Shown here one piece after another: positions 1 through 11,432 of a DNA stretch of 64,000 nt (the stretch's first letter is position 1; each line of letters opens with the position of its first letter). The notes under the pieces were generated by a model that saw nothing but the letters and a program-made list of their open reading frames with translations, was not told where the DNA came from and searched no databases. The stretch lies in the NCBI GenBank assembly GCA_003255065.1, contig QAOA01000573.1:280253-344252 (forward strand). Reading direction: 5' to 3'. This stretch comes from Cercis canadensis. Its lineage: Eukaryota; Streptophyta; Magnoliopsida; Fabales; Fabaceae. The position numbers were made by a program, and so were the translations under genes.

Positions 1-210
1 TGGATAAACCAAAATAGTGTCCCAGTCCAGATATAGTGACTCTCCAGGAAACTGACCCGTCCCAGATTCAGTGATCTACAAGAAAAAAATCTGAGTCAAA
101 AATAGGGATGAACCGAAGCAGGGTCCTGGTACAGATATAGTGACTATCCAGGAAATTGTCTCGTCCCAGATTCAGTGACCTACAAGAAAAATATCTGAGT
201 CAGAAACAGG
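1..210 (+). repeat. Two leading units, K-like then E
   Basis: The window starts two bases before a K-like unit (GATAAACCAAAATAG, base 3) and continues with an E unit at 107 (CCGAAGCAGG, GGTACAG, with GACTATCC). The array therefore extends beyond the left edge. Confidence 0.85.
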
Positions 211-1458
211 GATGAACCGAAACAGGGTCCCGGTCCAGATATATTGACTCTCCAGGAAACTATTTCTTCCCAGAAACAGGGAAACACAAGAAAATTATTC
301 GAGTCCAAAATAGGGATGAACCGAAACAAGGTCCCGGACCAGATATAGTGACTCACCAGGAAACTGTCCCGTCCCAGATACAGTGATCTACAAGAAAAAT
401 ATCTGAGTCAGAAACAGGGATGAACCGAAACAGGGTCTTGGTCCAGATACAGTGACTCTCCAGGAAATTGTCTCTTCCCAGAAACAGGGAAACAGAAGAA
501 AATTATTCGAGTCAAAAATAGGGATGAACCGAAACAAAGTCCCGGACCAGATATAGTGACTCACTAGGAAACTGTCCCGTCCCAGATTCAGTGATCTACA
601 AGAAAAGTATGTGAGTCAGAAACATGGATGAACCAAAACAGGGTCCCGGTCCAGATATAGTGACTCTCCAGGAAACTATTTCTTCCCAGAAACAGGGAAA
701 CACAAGAAAATTATTCGAGTCCAAAATAGGGATGAACCGAAACAAGGTCCCGGACCAGATATAGTGACTCACCAGGAAACTGTCCTGTCCAAGATACAGT
801 GATCTACAAGAAAAATATCTGAGTCAGAAACAGGGTTGAACCGAAACAGGGTCTTGGTCCAGATACAGTGACTCTCCAGGAAATTGTCTCTTCCTAGAAA
901 AAGGGAAACAGAAGAAAATTATTCGAGTTAAAAACAGGGATGAACCGAAACAAGGTCCCGGACCAGATATAGTGACTCACTAGGAAACTGTCCCGTCCCA
1001 GATTCAGTGATCTACAAGAAAAGTATGTGAGTCAGAAACATGGATGAACCAAAACAAGGTCCCGCTCCAGATATAGTGACTCTCCAGGAAACTATTTCTT
1101 CCCAGAAACAGGGAAACACAAGAAAATTATTCGAGTCCAAAATAGGGATGAACCGAAACAAGGTCCCGGACCAGATATAGTGACTCACCAGGAAACTGTC
1201 CCGTCCCAGATACAGTGATCTACAAGAAAAATATCTGAGTCAGAAACAGGGATGAACCGAAACAGGGTCTTGGTCCAGATACAGTGACTCTCCAGGAAAT
1301 TGTCTCTTCCCAGAAACAGGGAAACAGAAGAAAATTATTCGAGTCAAAAACAGGGATGAACCGAAACAAGGTCCCGGACCAGATATAGTGACTCACCAGG
1401 AAACTGTCCCGTCCCAGATTCAGTGATCTACAAGAAAAATATCTGAGTTAGAAATAGG
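211..1458 (+). repeat. 416-bp (4-unit) higher-order repeat, three copies: B-C-D-C'
   Basis: B units start at 211, 627 and 1043, exactly 416 bp apart. Each is followed by C, D and a second C whose tail reads GTATGTGAGTCAG. Matching positions in the three copies resemble each other far more than adjacent units do, which defines a higher-order repeat. The order stops at 1459, where an E unit stands where B is expected. The same B-C-D-C' order returns at 37508-38963. Confidence 0.88.
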
Positions 1459-2290
1459 GATGAACCGAAGCAGGGTCCTGGTACAGATATAGTGACTCTC
1501 CAGGAAACTGTCTCGTCCCAGAAACATTGAAACACTAGAAATAATAAGCTCAGGTTTTATCGGATGAACCGAAACAAGGTCCCGGACGAGATATAGTGAC
1601 TCACCAGGAAACTGTCCCGTCCCAAATACAGTGATCTACAAGAAAAATATCTGAGTTAGAAATAGGGATGAACCGAAACAGGGTCCTAGTACAGATATAG
1701 TGACTCTCCAGGAAACTGTCTCGTCCCAGATTCAGTGATCTACAAGAAAAATATCTGAGTCAGAAACAGGGATGAACCGAAACAGGGTCCCGGTCCAGAT
1801 ATAGTGACTCTCCAGGAAACTATTTCTTCCCAGAAACAGGGAAACACTAGAAAATTATTCGAGTCCAAAATAGGGATGAACCGAAACAAGGTCTCGGACC
1901 AGATATAGTGACTCACCAGGAAACTGTCCCGTCCCAGATACAGTGATCTACAAGAAAAATATCTGTGTTAGAAATAGGGATGAACCGAAACAGGGTCCTA
2001 GTACAGATATAGTGACTCTCCAGGAAACTGTCTCGTCCCAGATTCAGTGATCCATAAGAAAAATATCTGAGTCAGAAATAGGGATGAACCGAAACAGAGT
2101 CCTGGTCCAGATACAGTGACTCTCCAGGAAATTGTCTCTTCCCAGAAACAGGGAAACAGAAGAAAATTATTCGAGTCAAAAACAGGGATGAACCGAAACA
2201 AGGTCCCGGACCAGATATAGTGACTCACCAGGAAACTGTCCCGTCCCAGATTCAGTGATCTACAAGAAAAATATCTGAGTCAGAAACAGG
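1459..2290 (+). repeat. Mixed E, C, B, D units with one damaged B-like unit
   Basis: Units at 1459, 1563, 1667, 1771, 1875, 1979, 2083 and 2187 run E, C, E, B, C, E, D, C. The unit starting at 1459 has an E head and a B-like tail with ACATTGAAACAC instead of ACAGGGAAACAC. Its last 20 bases (1542-1561) are the non-reversed complement tract listed separately. Confidence 0.85.
1542..1561 (+). other. Non-reversed complement tract, 20 nt
   Basis: The left flank CACTAGAAA and the right flank GGATGAACC are in normal register. Between them the expected B-unit bases ATTATTCGAGTCCAAAATAG are replaced by TAATAAGCTCAGGTTTTATC, the complement at every position in the same order. The length is unchanged. 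A true inversion would have given the reverse complement, which is not what is present. Confidence 0.93.
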
Positions 2291-3330
2291 GATGAACCAA
2301 AACAGGGTCCCGGTCCAGATATAGTGACTCACAAGGAAACTGTCCCGTCCCAGGTTCAGTGAACTACAAGAAAAAAATCTGAGTCAGAAACAGCGATAAA
2401 ACGAAACAGGGTCCTGTTCCAGATATATTGACTCACCAGGAAACTGTCCCGTCCCAGGTTCAGTGAACTACAAGAAAAAAATCTGAGTCAGAAACAGGGA
2501 TAAACCGAAACAGGGTCCCGGACCAGATATAGTGACTCACCAGGAAACTGTCCCGTCTCTGATTTAGTGATTTACAAGAAAAATATTTGAGTCAGAAATA
2601 GAGATTAACCGAAACAGGGTCCTAGTCCAGATATAGTGACTCTCTAGGAAACTGTCTCGTCCCAGAAATAGGGAAACACAAGAAAAATATTTGAGTCGAA
2701 AATAGGGATGAACTGAAACAAGGTCCCGGACCAGATATAGTGACTCACCAGGAAACTGTCCCATCCCAGATTCAGTGATCTACAAGAAAAATATCTGAGT
2801 CAGAAACATGGATGAACCAAAACAGGGTCCCGGTCCAGATATAGTGACTCACCAGGAAACTGTCCCGTCCCAGGTTCAGTGAACTACAAGAAAAAAATCT
2901 GAGTCAGAAACAGGGATAAACCGAAACAGGGTCCCGTTCCAGATATAGTGACTCAACAGGAAATTGTCCCGTCCCTGATTTAGTGATTTAAAAGAAAAGT
3001 ATTTTAGTCAGAAATAGGGATTAACCGAAACAGAGTCCTGGTCAAGATATATTGACTCTTCAGGAAACTGTCTCGTCCCAGAAGTAGGGAAACACAAGAA
3101 AAATATTTGAGTCGAAAATAGGGATGAAATGAAACAAGGTCGCAGACCAGATATAGTGACTCTCCAGGAAACTGTCTCGTCCCAGATTCAGTGATCTAAA
3201 AAAAAAATCTCTGAGACAGAAACAGGGATGAAACGAAATAGGGTCCCGGTCCAGATATAGTGACTCTCCAGGAAACTATTTCTTCCTAGAAACAGGGAAA
3301 CACAAGAACATTATTCGAGTCCAAAATAGG
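2291..3330 (+). repeat. First K-F-G-H-I cassettes, both versions
   Basis: K at 2291, F at 2395, G at 2499, H at 2603 and an I-headed unit with a C-like body at 2707 form the first cassette. K at 2811, G' at 2915, H' at 3019 and I at 3123 form a second one without a separate F. G has GATTTACAAG and ATATTTGAG; G' has GATTTAAAAG and GTATTTTAG. H has GGGTCCTGGTCC; H' has GAGTCCTGGTCAAG. A B unit follows at 3227. Confidence 0.87.
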
Positions 3331-3826
3331 GATGAACCGAAACAAGGTCCCGGACCAGATATAGTCATCCACCAGGAAACGGTCTCATCCAAGATTCACT
3401 GATCTACAAGAAAAATATCTGAGTCAGAAACATGGATTAACCAAAATAGGGTCCCGGTCTAGATATAGTGACTCTCCAGGAAACTGTCCCGTCCCAGATT
3501 CAGTGATCTACAAGAAAAAAATCTGAGTTAGAAATAGGGATGAACCGAAACAGGGTCCTGGTATAGATATAGTGACTAACCAGAAAACTGTCTCGTCCCA
3601 GATTCAGTGATCTACAGGAAAAATATCTGAGTCAAAAATATGGATAAACAAAAACAGGGTCCCGGTCCAGATATAGTGACTCTCCAGGAAACTATTTCTT
3701 TCCAGAAACAGGGAAACACAAGAAAATTATTCGAGTCCAAAATAGGGATGAACCGAAACAAGGTCCCGGACCAGATATAGTGACTCACCATGAAACTGTC
3801 CCGTCCCAGATACAGTGATCTACAAG

Positions 3827-3852
3827 AAAAATATCTGAGAAAAATATCTGAG
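3827..3852 (+). repeat. 13-bp internal tandem duplication
   Basis: AAAAATATCTGAG is present twice, at 3827-3839 and 3840-3852, so the unit from 3747 to 3863 is 117 bp instead of 104. This looks like replication slippage or short unequal exchange. Confidence 0.9.
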
Positions 3853-6133
3853 TTAGAAATAGGGATGAACCGAAACAGGGTCCTGCTACAGATATAGTGA
3901 CTCTCCAGGAAACTGTCTCGTCCCAGATTCAGTGATTTACAAGAAAAATATCTGAGTCAGAAATAGGGATGAACCGAAACAGGGTCCTGGTCCAGATACA
4001 GTGACTCTCCAGGAAATTGTCCCTTCCCAGAAACAGGGAAACAGAAGAAAATTATTCGAGTCAAAAAAAGGGATGAACCGAAACAAGGTCCCGGACCAGA
4101 TATAGTGACTCACCAGGAAACTGTCCCATCCCAGATTCAGTGATCTACAAGAAAAATATCTGAGTTAGAAATAGGGATGAACCGAAACAGGGTCCTGGTA
4201 CAGATATAGTGACTCTCCAGGAAACTTTCTTGTCCCATATTCAGTGATCTACAAGAAAAATATCTGAGTCAGAAACAGGGATTAACCGAAACAGGGTCCT
4301 GGTCCAGATACAATGACTCTCCAGGAAATTGTCTCTTCCCAGAAATAGGGAAACAGAAGAAAATTATTCGAGTCAAAAAAAGGGATGAACCGAAACAAGG
4401 TCCCGGACCAGATATAGTGACTCACCAGGAAAATATCCCATCCCATATTCAGTGATCTACAAGAAAAATAACTGAGTCAGAAACATGGATTAACCAAAAC
4501 AGGGTCCCGGTCCAGATATAGTGACTCTCCAGGAAACTATTTCTTCCCAGAAGCAGGGAAACAGAAGAAAATTATTCGAGTCCAAAATAGGGATGAACCG
4601 AAACAAGGTCCCGGACCAGATATAGTGACTCACCAGGAAACTGTCCCATCCCAGATTCAGTGATCTACAAGAAAAATATCTGAGTCAGAAACATGGATGA
4701 ACCAAAACAGGGTCCCGGTCCAGATATAGTGACTCTCCAGGAAACTATTTCTTCCCAGAAACAGGGAAACAGAAGAAAATTATTCGAGTCAAAAAAACGG
4801 ATGAACCGAAACAAGGTCCCGGACCAGATATAGTGACTCACCAGGAAACTGTCCCATCCCATATTCAGTGATCTACAAGAAAAATAACTGAGTCAGAAAC
4901 ATGGATTAACCAAAACAAGGTCCCGGTCCAGATATAGTGACTCTCCAGGAAACTGTCTCGTCCCAGATTTAGTGATCTACTAGAAAAAAACTGAGTCAGA
5001 AATAGGGATAAACCGAAACAGGGTCCTGGTACAGGTATAGTGACTAACCAGGAAACTGTCTCGTCCCAGATTCAGTGATCTACAGGAAAAATATCTGAGT
5101 CAGAAACATGGATGAACCAAAACAGGGTCCCGGTCCAGATATAGTGACTCTCCAGGAAACTATTTCTTCCCAGAAACAGGGAAACAGAAGAAAATTATTC
5201 GAGTCAAAATAAGGGATGAACCGAAACAAGGTCCCGGACCAGATAAAGTGACTCACCAGGAAACTGTTCCATCCCAGATTTAGTGATCTACAAGAAAAAT
5301 ATCTGAGTCAGAAACATGGATTAACCAAAACAGGGTCCCGGTCCAGATATAGTGACTCACCAGGAAACTGTCCCGTCCCAGGTTCGTTGAACTACAAGAA
5401 AAAAATCTGAGTCAGAAACAGGGATAAACCGAAACAGGGTCCCGTTCCATATATATTGACTCACTAGGAAACTGTCCCGTTACAGGTTCGGTGAACTACA
5501 AGAAAAAAATCTGAGTCAGAAACAGGGTCCCGTTCCAGATATAGTGACTCACCAGGAAACTGTCCTGTTCCTGATTTAGTGATTTACAAGAAAAATATTT
5601 GAGTCAGAAATAGGGATTAACCGAAACAGGGTCCTGGTCCAGATATAGTGACTCTCTAGGAAACTGTCTCTTCCCAGAAATAGGGACACACAAGAAAAAT
5701 ATTTGAGTCGAAAATAGGGATGAACTGAAACAAATCCCAGACCAGATATAGTGACTCTCCGGGAAACTGTCTCGTCCCAGATTCAGTGATCTACAAAAAA
5801 AATATCTGAGTCAGAAACAGGGATGAACCGAAACAGGGTCCCGGTCCAGATATAGTGACTCTCCAGGAAACTATTTCTTTCCAGAAACAGGGAAACACTA
5901 GAAAATTATTCGAGTCCAAAATAGGGATGAACCGAAACAAGGACCCGAACCAGATATAGTGACTCACCAGGAAACTGTCCCGTCCCTGATACAGTGATCT
6001 ACAAGAAAAATATCTGAGTTAGAAATAGGGATGAACCGAAACAGGGTCCTGGTACAGATATAGTGACTCTCCAGGAAACTGTCTCGTCCCAGATTCAGTG
6101 ATCTACAAGAAAAATATCTGAGTCAGAAATAGG

Positions 6134-6196
6134 GATGAAGCAAAACAGGGTCCCGGTCCAGATATAGTGACTCTCCAGGAAACTATAAGAAACAGG
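6134..6196 (+). repeat. 63-bp unit (41-bp deletion)
   Basis: A B-like unit (GATGAAGCAAAACAGGG) reads normally up to CCAGGAAACTAT and then jumps to AAGAAACAGGGATAAACC of the next unit. The next start is at 6197, only 63 bp on. Confidence 0.88.
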
Positions 6197-6746
6197 GATA
6201 AACCGAAACAGGGTCCCGTTCCAGATATATTGAGTCACCAGGAAACTGTCCCGTCCCAGGTTCAGTGAACTACAAGAAAAAAATCTGAATCAGAAACAGG
6301 GATAAACCGAAACAGAGTCCCGTTCCAGATATAGTGACTCACCAGGAAACTGTCCCGTCCCTGATTTAGTGATTTACAAGAAAAATATTTGAGTCAGAAA
6401 TAGGGATTAAGCGAAACAGGGTCCTGGTCCAGATATAGTGACTCTCTAGGAAACTGCCTCGTCCCAGAAATAGGGAAACACAAGAAAAATATTTGAGTCG
6501 AAAATAGGGATGAACTGAAACAAGGTCCCAGACCAGATATAGTGACTCTCCAGGAAACTATTTCTTTCCAGAAACAGGGAAACACAAGAAAATTATTCGA
6601 GTCCAAAATAGGGATGAACCGAAACAAGGTCCCAGACCAGATATAGTGACTCAACAGGAAACTGTCCCGTCCCAGATACAGTGATCTACAAGAAAAATAT
6701 ATGAGTCAAAAACAGGGATGAACCGAAAGAGGGTCTTGGTCCAGAT

Positions 6747-6775
6747 TGTCACTGAGAGGTCCTTTAACAGAGAAG
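6747..6775 (+). other. Non-reversed complement tract, 29 nt
   Basis: In a D unit, the left flank GGTCCAGAT and the right flank CCAGAAACAGG are normal. The 29 bases between them begin TGTCACTGAGAGGTCC and end AACAGAGAAG. The standard D sequence there begins ACAGTGACTCTCCAGG and ends TTGTCTCTTC. All 29 positions are complementary in the same 5'-3' order, and the length is unchanged. Confidence 0.95.
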
Positions 6776-7131
6776 CCAGAAACAGGGAAACAGAAGAAAA
6801 TAATTCGAGTCAAAAACAGGGATGAACCGAAATAAGGTCCCGGTCAAGATATAGTGACTCTCCAGGAAACTATTTCTTCCCAGAAACAGGGAAACACAAG
6901 AAAATTATTCGACTCCAAAATAGGGATGAACCGAAACAAGGTCCCGGACAGATATAGTGACTCACCAGGAAACTGTCCAGTCCCAGATACAATGATCTAC
7001 AAGAAAAATATCTGAGTTAGAAATAGGGATGAACCGAAGCAGGGTCCTTGTACAGATATAGTGACTCTCCAGGAAACTGTCTCGTCCCAGATTCAGTGAT
7101 CTACAAAAAAAATATCTGAGTCAGAAACAGG

Positions 7132-7274
7132 GATGAACCGAAACAGGGTCCCGGTCCAGATATAGTGACTCTCCAGGAAACTAGTTCTTCCCAGAAACAG
7201 GGAAACACTAGAAAATTATTCGAGTCCAAAAAGATTCAGTGATCTACAAGAAAAATATCTGTGTCAGAAACATG
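7132..7274 (+). repeat. Fused B/C unit, 143 bp (65-bp deletion over two units)
   Basis: A B unit runs to CGAGTCCAAAA and continues directly with AGATTCAGTGATC from the block 2 of a C-type unit. About 65 bp are missing relative to two full units; the next unit starts at 7275 in a new phase. Confidence 0.87.
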
Positions 7275-10200
7275 GATGAACCAAAACAGGGTCCCGGTCC
7301 AGATATAGTGACTCACCAGGAAACTGTCTCGTCCTAGGTTCAGTGAACTACAAGATAAAAATCTGAGTCAGAAACAGCGATAAACCGAAACAGGGTCCCG
7401 TTCCAGATATATTGACTCACCAGGAAACTGTCCCGTCCCAGGTTCAGTGAACTACAAGAAAAAAATCTGAGTCAGAAACTGGGATAAACCGAAACAGGAT
7501 CCCGTTCCAGATATAGTGACTCACCAGGAAATTGTCCCGTCCCTGATTTAGTGATTTAAAAGAAAAGTATTTTAGTCAGAAATAGGGATTAACCGAAACA
7601 GAGTCCTGGTCAAGATATATTGACTCTTCAGGAAACTGTCTTGTCCCAGAAGTAGGGAAACACAAGAAAAATATTTGAGTCGAAAATAGGGATGAACTGA
7701 AACAAGGTCCCAGACCAGATATAGTGACTCTCCAGGAAACTGTCTCGTCCCAGATTCAGTGATCTACAAAAAAAATATCTGAGTCAGAAACAGGGATGAA
7801 CCGAAACAGGGTCCCGGTCCAGATATAGTGACTCTCCAAGAAAATATTTCTTCCCAGAAACAGGGAAACACAAGAACATTATTCGAGTCCAAAATAGGGA
7901 TAAACCGAAACAAGGTCCCAGACCAGATATAGTGACTCACCAGGAAACTGTCCCGTCCTAGATACAGTGATCTACAAGAAAAATATCTGAGTTATAAATA
8001 GGGATGAACCGAAACAGGGTCCTGGTACAGATATAGTGACTCTCCAGGAAACTGTCTCATCCCAGATTCAGTGATCTACAAGAAAAATATCTGAGTTAGA
8101 AACAGGGATGAACCGAAACAGGGTCCTGGTCCAGATACAGCGACTCTCCAGGATATTGTCTCTTCCCAGAAACAGGGAAACAGAAGAAAATTATTGGAGT
8201 CAAAAACAGGGATGTACCGAAAGAAGGTCCCGGACCAGATATAGTGACTCACTAGGAAACTGTCCCGTCCCAGATTCAGTGATCTACAAGAAAAGTATCT
8301 GAGTCAGAAACATGGATGAACCAAAACAGGGTCCCGGTCCAGATATAGTGACTCTCCAGGAAACTATTTCTTCCCAGAAACAGGGAAACACAAGAAAATT
8401 ATTCGAGTCCAAAATAGGGATGAACCGAAACAAGGTCCCGGACCAGATATAGTGACTCACCAGGAAACTGTCCCGTCCCAGATACAATGATCTACAAGAA
8501 AAATATCTGAGTTAGAAATAGGGATGAACCGAAGCAGGGTCCTGGTACAGATATAGTGACTCTCCAGGAAACTGTCTCGTCCCAGATTCAGTGATCTACA
8601 AAAAAAATATCTGAGTCAGAAACAGGGATGAACCGAAACAGGGTCCCGGTCCAGATATAGTGACTCTCCAGGAAACTATTTCTTCCCAGAAACAGGGAAA
8701 CACAAGAAAATTATTCGAGTCCAAAATAGGGATGAACCGAAACAGGGTCCCGGTCCAGATATAGTGACTCACCAGGAAACTGTCCCGTCCCAGGTTCAGT
8801 GAACTACAAGAAAAAAATCTGAGTCAGAAACAGGGATAAACCGAAACAGGGTCCCGTTCCAGATATAGTGACTCACCAGGAAATTGTCCCGTCCCTGATT
8901 TAGTGATTTAAAAGAAAAATATTTTAGTCAGAAATAGGGATTAACCGAAACAGAGTCCTGGTCAAGATATAGTGACTCTTCAGGAAACTGTCTCGCCCAG
9001 AAGTAGGGAAACACAAGAAAAATATTTGACTCGAAAATAGGGATGAACTGAAACAAGGTCCCAGACCAGATATAGTGACTCTCCAGGAAACTGTCTCGTC
9101 CCAGATTCAGTGATCTACAAAAAAAATATCTGAGTCAGAAACAGGGATGAACCGAAACAGGGTCCCGGTCCAGATATAGTGACTCTCCAGGAAACTATTT
9201 CTTCCCAGAAACAGGGAAACACAAGAAAATTATTCGAGTCCAAAATAGGGATGAACCGAAACAAGGTCCCGGACCAGATATAGTGACTCACCAGGAAACT
9301 GTCCCGTCCCAGATACAGTGATCTACAAGAAAAATATCTGAGTTATAAATAGGGATGAACCGAAACAGGGTCCTGGTACAGATATAGTGACTCTCCAGGA
9401 AACTGTCTCGTCCCAGATTCAGTGATCTACAGGAAAAATATCTGAGTCAGAAACATGGATGAACCAAAACAGGGTCCCGGTCCAGATATAGTGACTCTCC
9501 AGGAAACTATTTCTTCCCAGGAACAGGGAAACACAAGAACATTATTCGAGTCCAAAATAGGGATGAACCGAAACAAGGTCCCAGACCAGATATAGTGACT
9601 CACCAGGAAACTGTCCCGTCCCAGATACAGTGATCTACAAGAAAAATGTCTGAGTTATAAATAGGGATGAACCGAAACAGGGTCCTGGTACAGATATAGT
9701 GACTCTCCAGGAAACTGTCTCGTCCCAGATTCAGTGATCTACAAGAAAAATATCTGAGTCAGAAACAGGGATGAACCGAAACAGGGTCCCGGTCCAGATA
9801 TAGTGACTCTCCAGGAAACTATTTCTTCCCAGAAATAGGGAAACAGAAGAAAATTATTCGAGTCCAAAATAGGGATCAATCGAAACAAGGTCCCGGACCA
9901 GATATAGTTACTCACTAGGAAACTGTCCTATCCCAGATTCAGTGATCTAAAAGAAAAATATCTGAGTCAGAAACATGGATTAACCAAAACAGAATCCCGG
10001 TCCAGATATAGTGACTTTCCAGGAAACTGTCCCGTCCCAGATTCAGTGATCTACAAGAAAAAAATTTGAGTCAGAAATAGGGATGAACCGAAACAGGTTC
10101 CTGGTACAGATATAATGACTAACCAGGAAACTGTCTCGTCCCAGATTCAGTGATCTAAAGGAAAAATATCTGAGTCAGAAACATGGATGAACCAAAACAG

Positions 10201-10808
10201 GGTCCCGGTCCAGATATAGTGACTCTCCAGGAAACTATTTCTTCCCAGAAACAGGGAAACAGAAGAAAATTATTCGAGTCAAAAAAAGGATGAACCGAAA
10301 CAAGGTCCCGGACCAGATATAGTGACTCACCAGGAAACTGTCCCATCCCAGATTCAGTGATCTATAAGAAAAATATGTGAGTCAGAAACATGGATTAACC
10401 AAAACAGGGACCCGGTCCAGATATAGTGACTCTCTAGGAAACTGTCCCGTCCCAGATTCAGTGATCTACAAGAAAAAAATCTGAGTCAGAAACAGCGATG
10501 AACCGAAACTGGGTCCTGGTACAGATATAGTGACTAACCAGGAAACTGTCTCGTCCCAGATTCAGTGATCTACAGGAAAAATATCTGAGTCAGAAGCATG
10601 AATGAACCAAAACAGGGTCCCGGTACAGATATAGTGACTCTCCAGGAAACTATTTCTTCCCAGAAACAGGGAAACAGAAGAAAATTATTCGAGTCAAAAA
10701 AAGGGATGAACCGAAACAAGGTCCCGGACCAGATATAGTGACTCACCAGGAAACTGTCTCATCCCAGATTCAGTGATCTACAAGAAAAATATCTGAGTCA
10801 GAAACATG

Positions 10809-11432
10809 GATGAACCAAAACAGGGTCCCGGTCCAGATATAGTGACTCTCCAGGAAACTGTCTCGTCCCAGATTCAGTGATCTACAAGAAAAATATCTGA
10901 GTCAGAAACAGGGATGAACCGAAACAGGGTCCCGGTCCAGATATAGTGACTCTCCAGGAAACTGTCTCGTCCCAGATTCAGTGATCTACAAGAAAAATAT
11001 CTGAGTCAGAAACAGGGATGAACCGAAACAGGGTCCCGGTCCAGATATAGTGACTCTCCAGGAAACTGTCTCGTCCCAGATTCAGTGATCTACAAGAAAA
11101 ATATCTGAGTCAGAAACAGGGATGAACCGAAACAGGGTCCCGGTCCAGATATAGTGACTCTCCAGGAAACTGTCTCGTCCCAGATTCAGTGATCTACAAG
11201 AAAAATATCTGAGTCAGAAACAGGGATGAACCGAAACAGGGTCCCGGTCCAGATATAGTGACTCTCCAGGAAACTGTCTCGTCCCAGATTCAGTGATCTA
11301 CAAGAAAAATATCTGAGTCAGAAACAGGGATGAACCGAAACAGGGTCCCGGTCCAGATATAGTGACTCTCCAGGAAACTGTCTCGTCCCAGATTCAGTGA
11401 TCTACAAGAAAAATATCTGAGTCAGAAACAGG
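10809..11432 (+). repeat. Homogeneous A-unit block 1 (six units, five identical)
   Basis: Units start at 10809, 10913, 11017, 11121, 11225 and 11329. The last five are identical to each other over 104 bp; the first differs in its head (GATGAACCAAAAC). Everywhere else neighbouring units are of different types, so this is a local, very recent amplification or an assembler artefact. A D unit with GGTGCTGG follows at 11433. Confidence 0.93.
10913..11016 (+). repeat. Reference unit (type A), built from three ~35-bp blocks
   Basis: This unit is used as the reference because the next four copies are identical to it. Three related blocks can be aligned: block 1 starts at 10935 (GTCCAGATATAGTGACTC), block 2 at 10969 (GTCCCAGATTCAGTGATC) and block 3 at 11005 (GTCAGAAACAGGGATGAACC), with lengths of 34, 36 and 34 bp. 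All three share a GTC(C)AGA start, a central AGTGA/GGGA element and an A-rich end. I infer that the 104-bp unit arose by triplication of an older ~35-bp repeat; block 3 is the most diverged. Confidence 0.75.

Larger units (their letters stand above)
3331..9977 (+). repeat. Mixed B/C/D/E/K units with cassettes near 5.5, 6.3, 7.5 and 8.9 kb
   Basis: Long B-C and C-E alternations are interrupted by F/G/H/I cassettes: G version near 5.53 and 6.30 kb, G' version near 7.49 and 8.85 kb. Register breaks are a 13-bp internal duplication at 3827-3852, a shortened unit at 6134 and a fused unit at 7132. One non-reversed complement tract lies at 6747-6775. No sequence foreign to the satellite was seen. 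Confidence 0.85.

Noticed and set aside
6747-6775. Ordinary micro-inversion
   Set aside because: An inversion would give the reverse complement, beginning GAAGAGACAATT. The sequence begins TGTCACTGAG, so it is complemented but not reversed.
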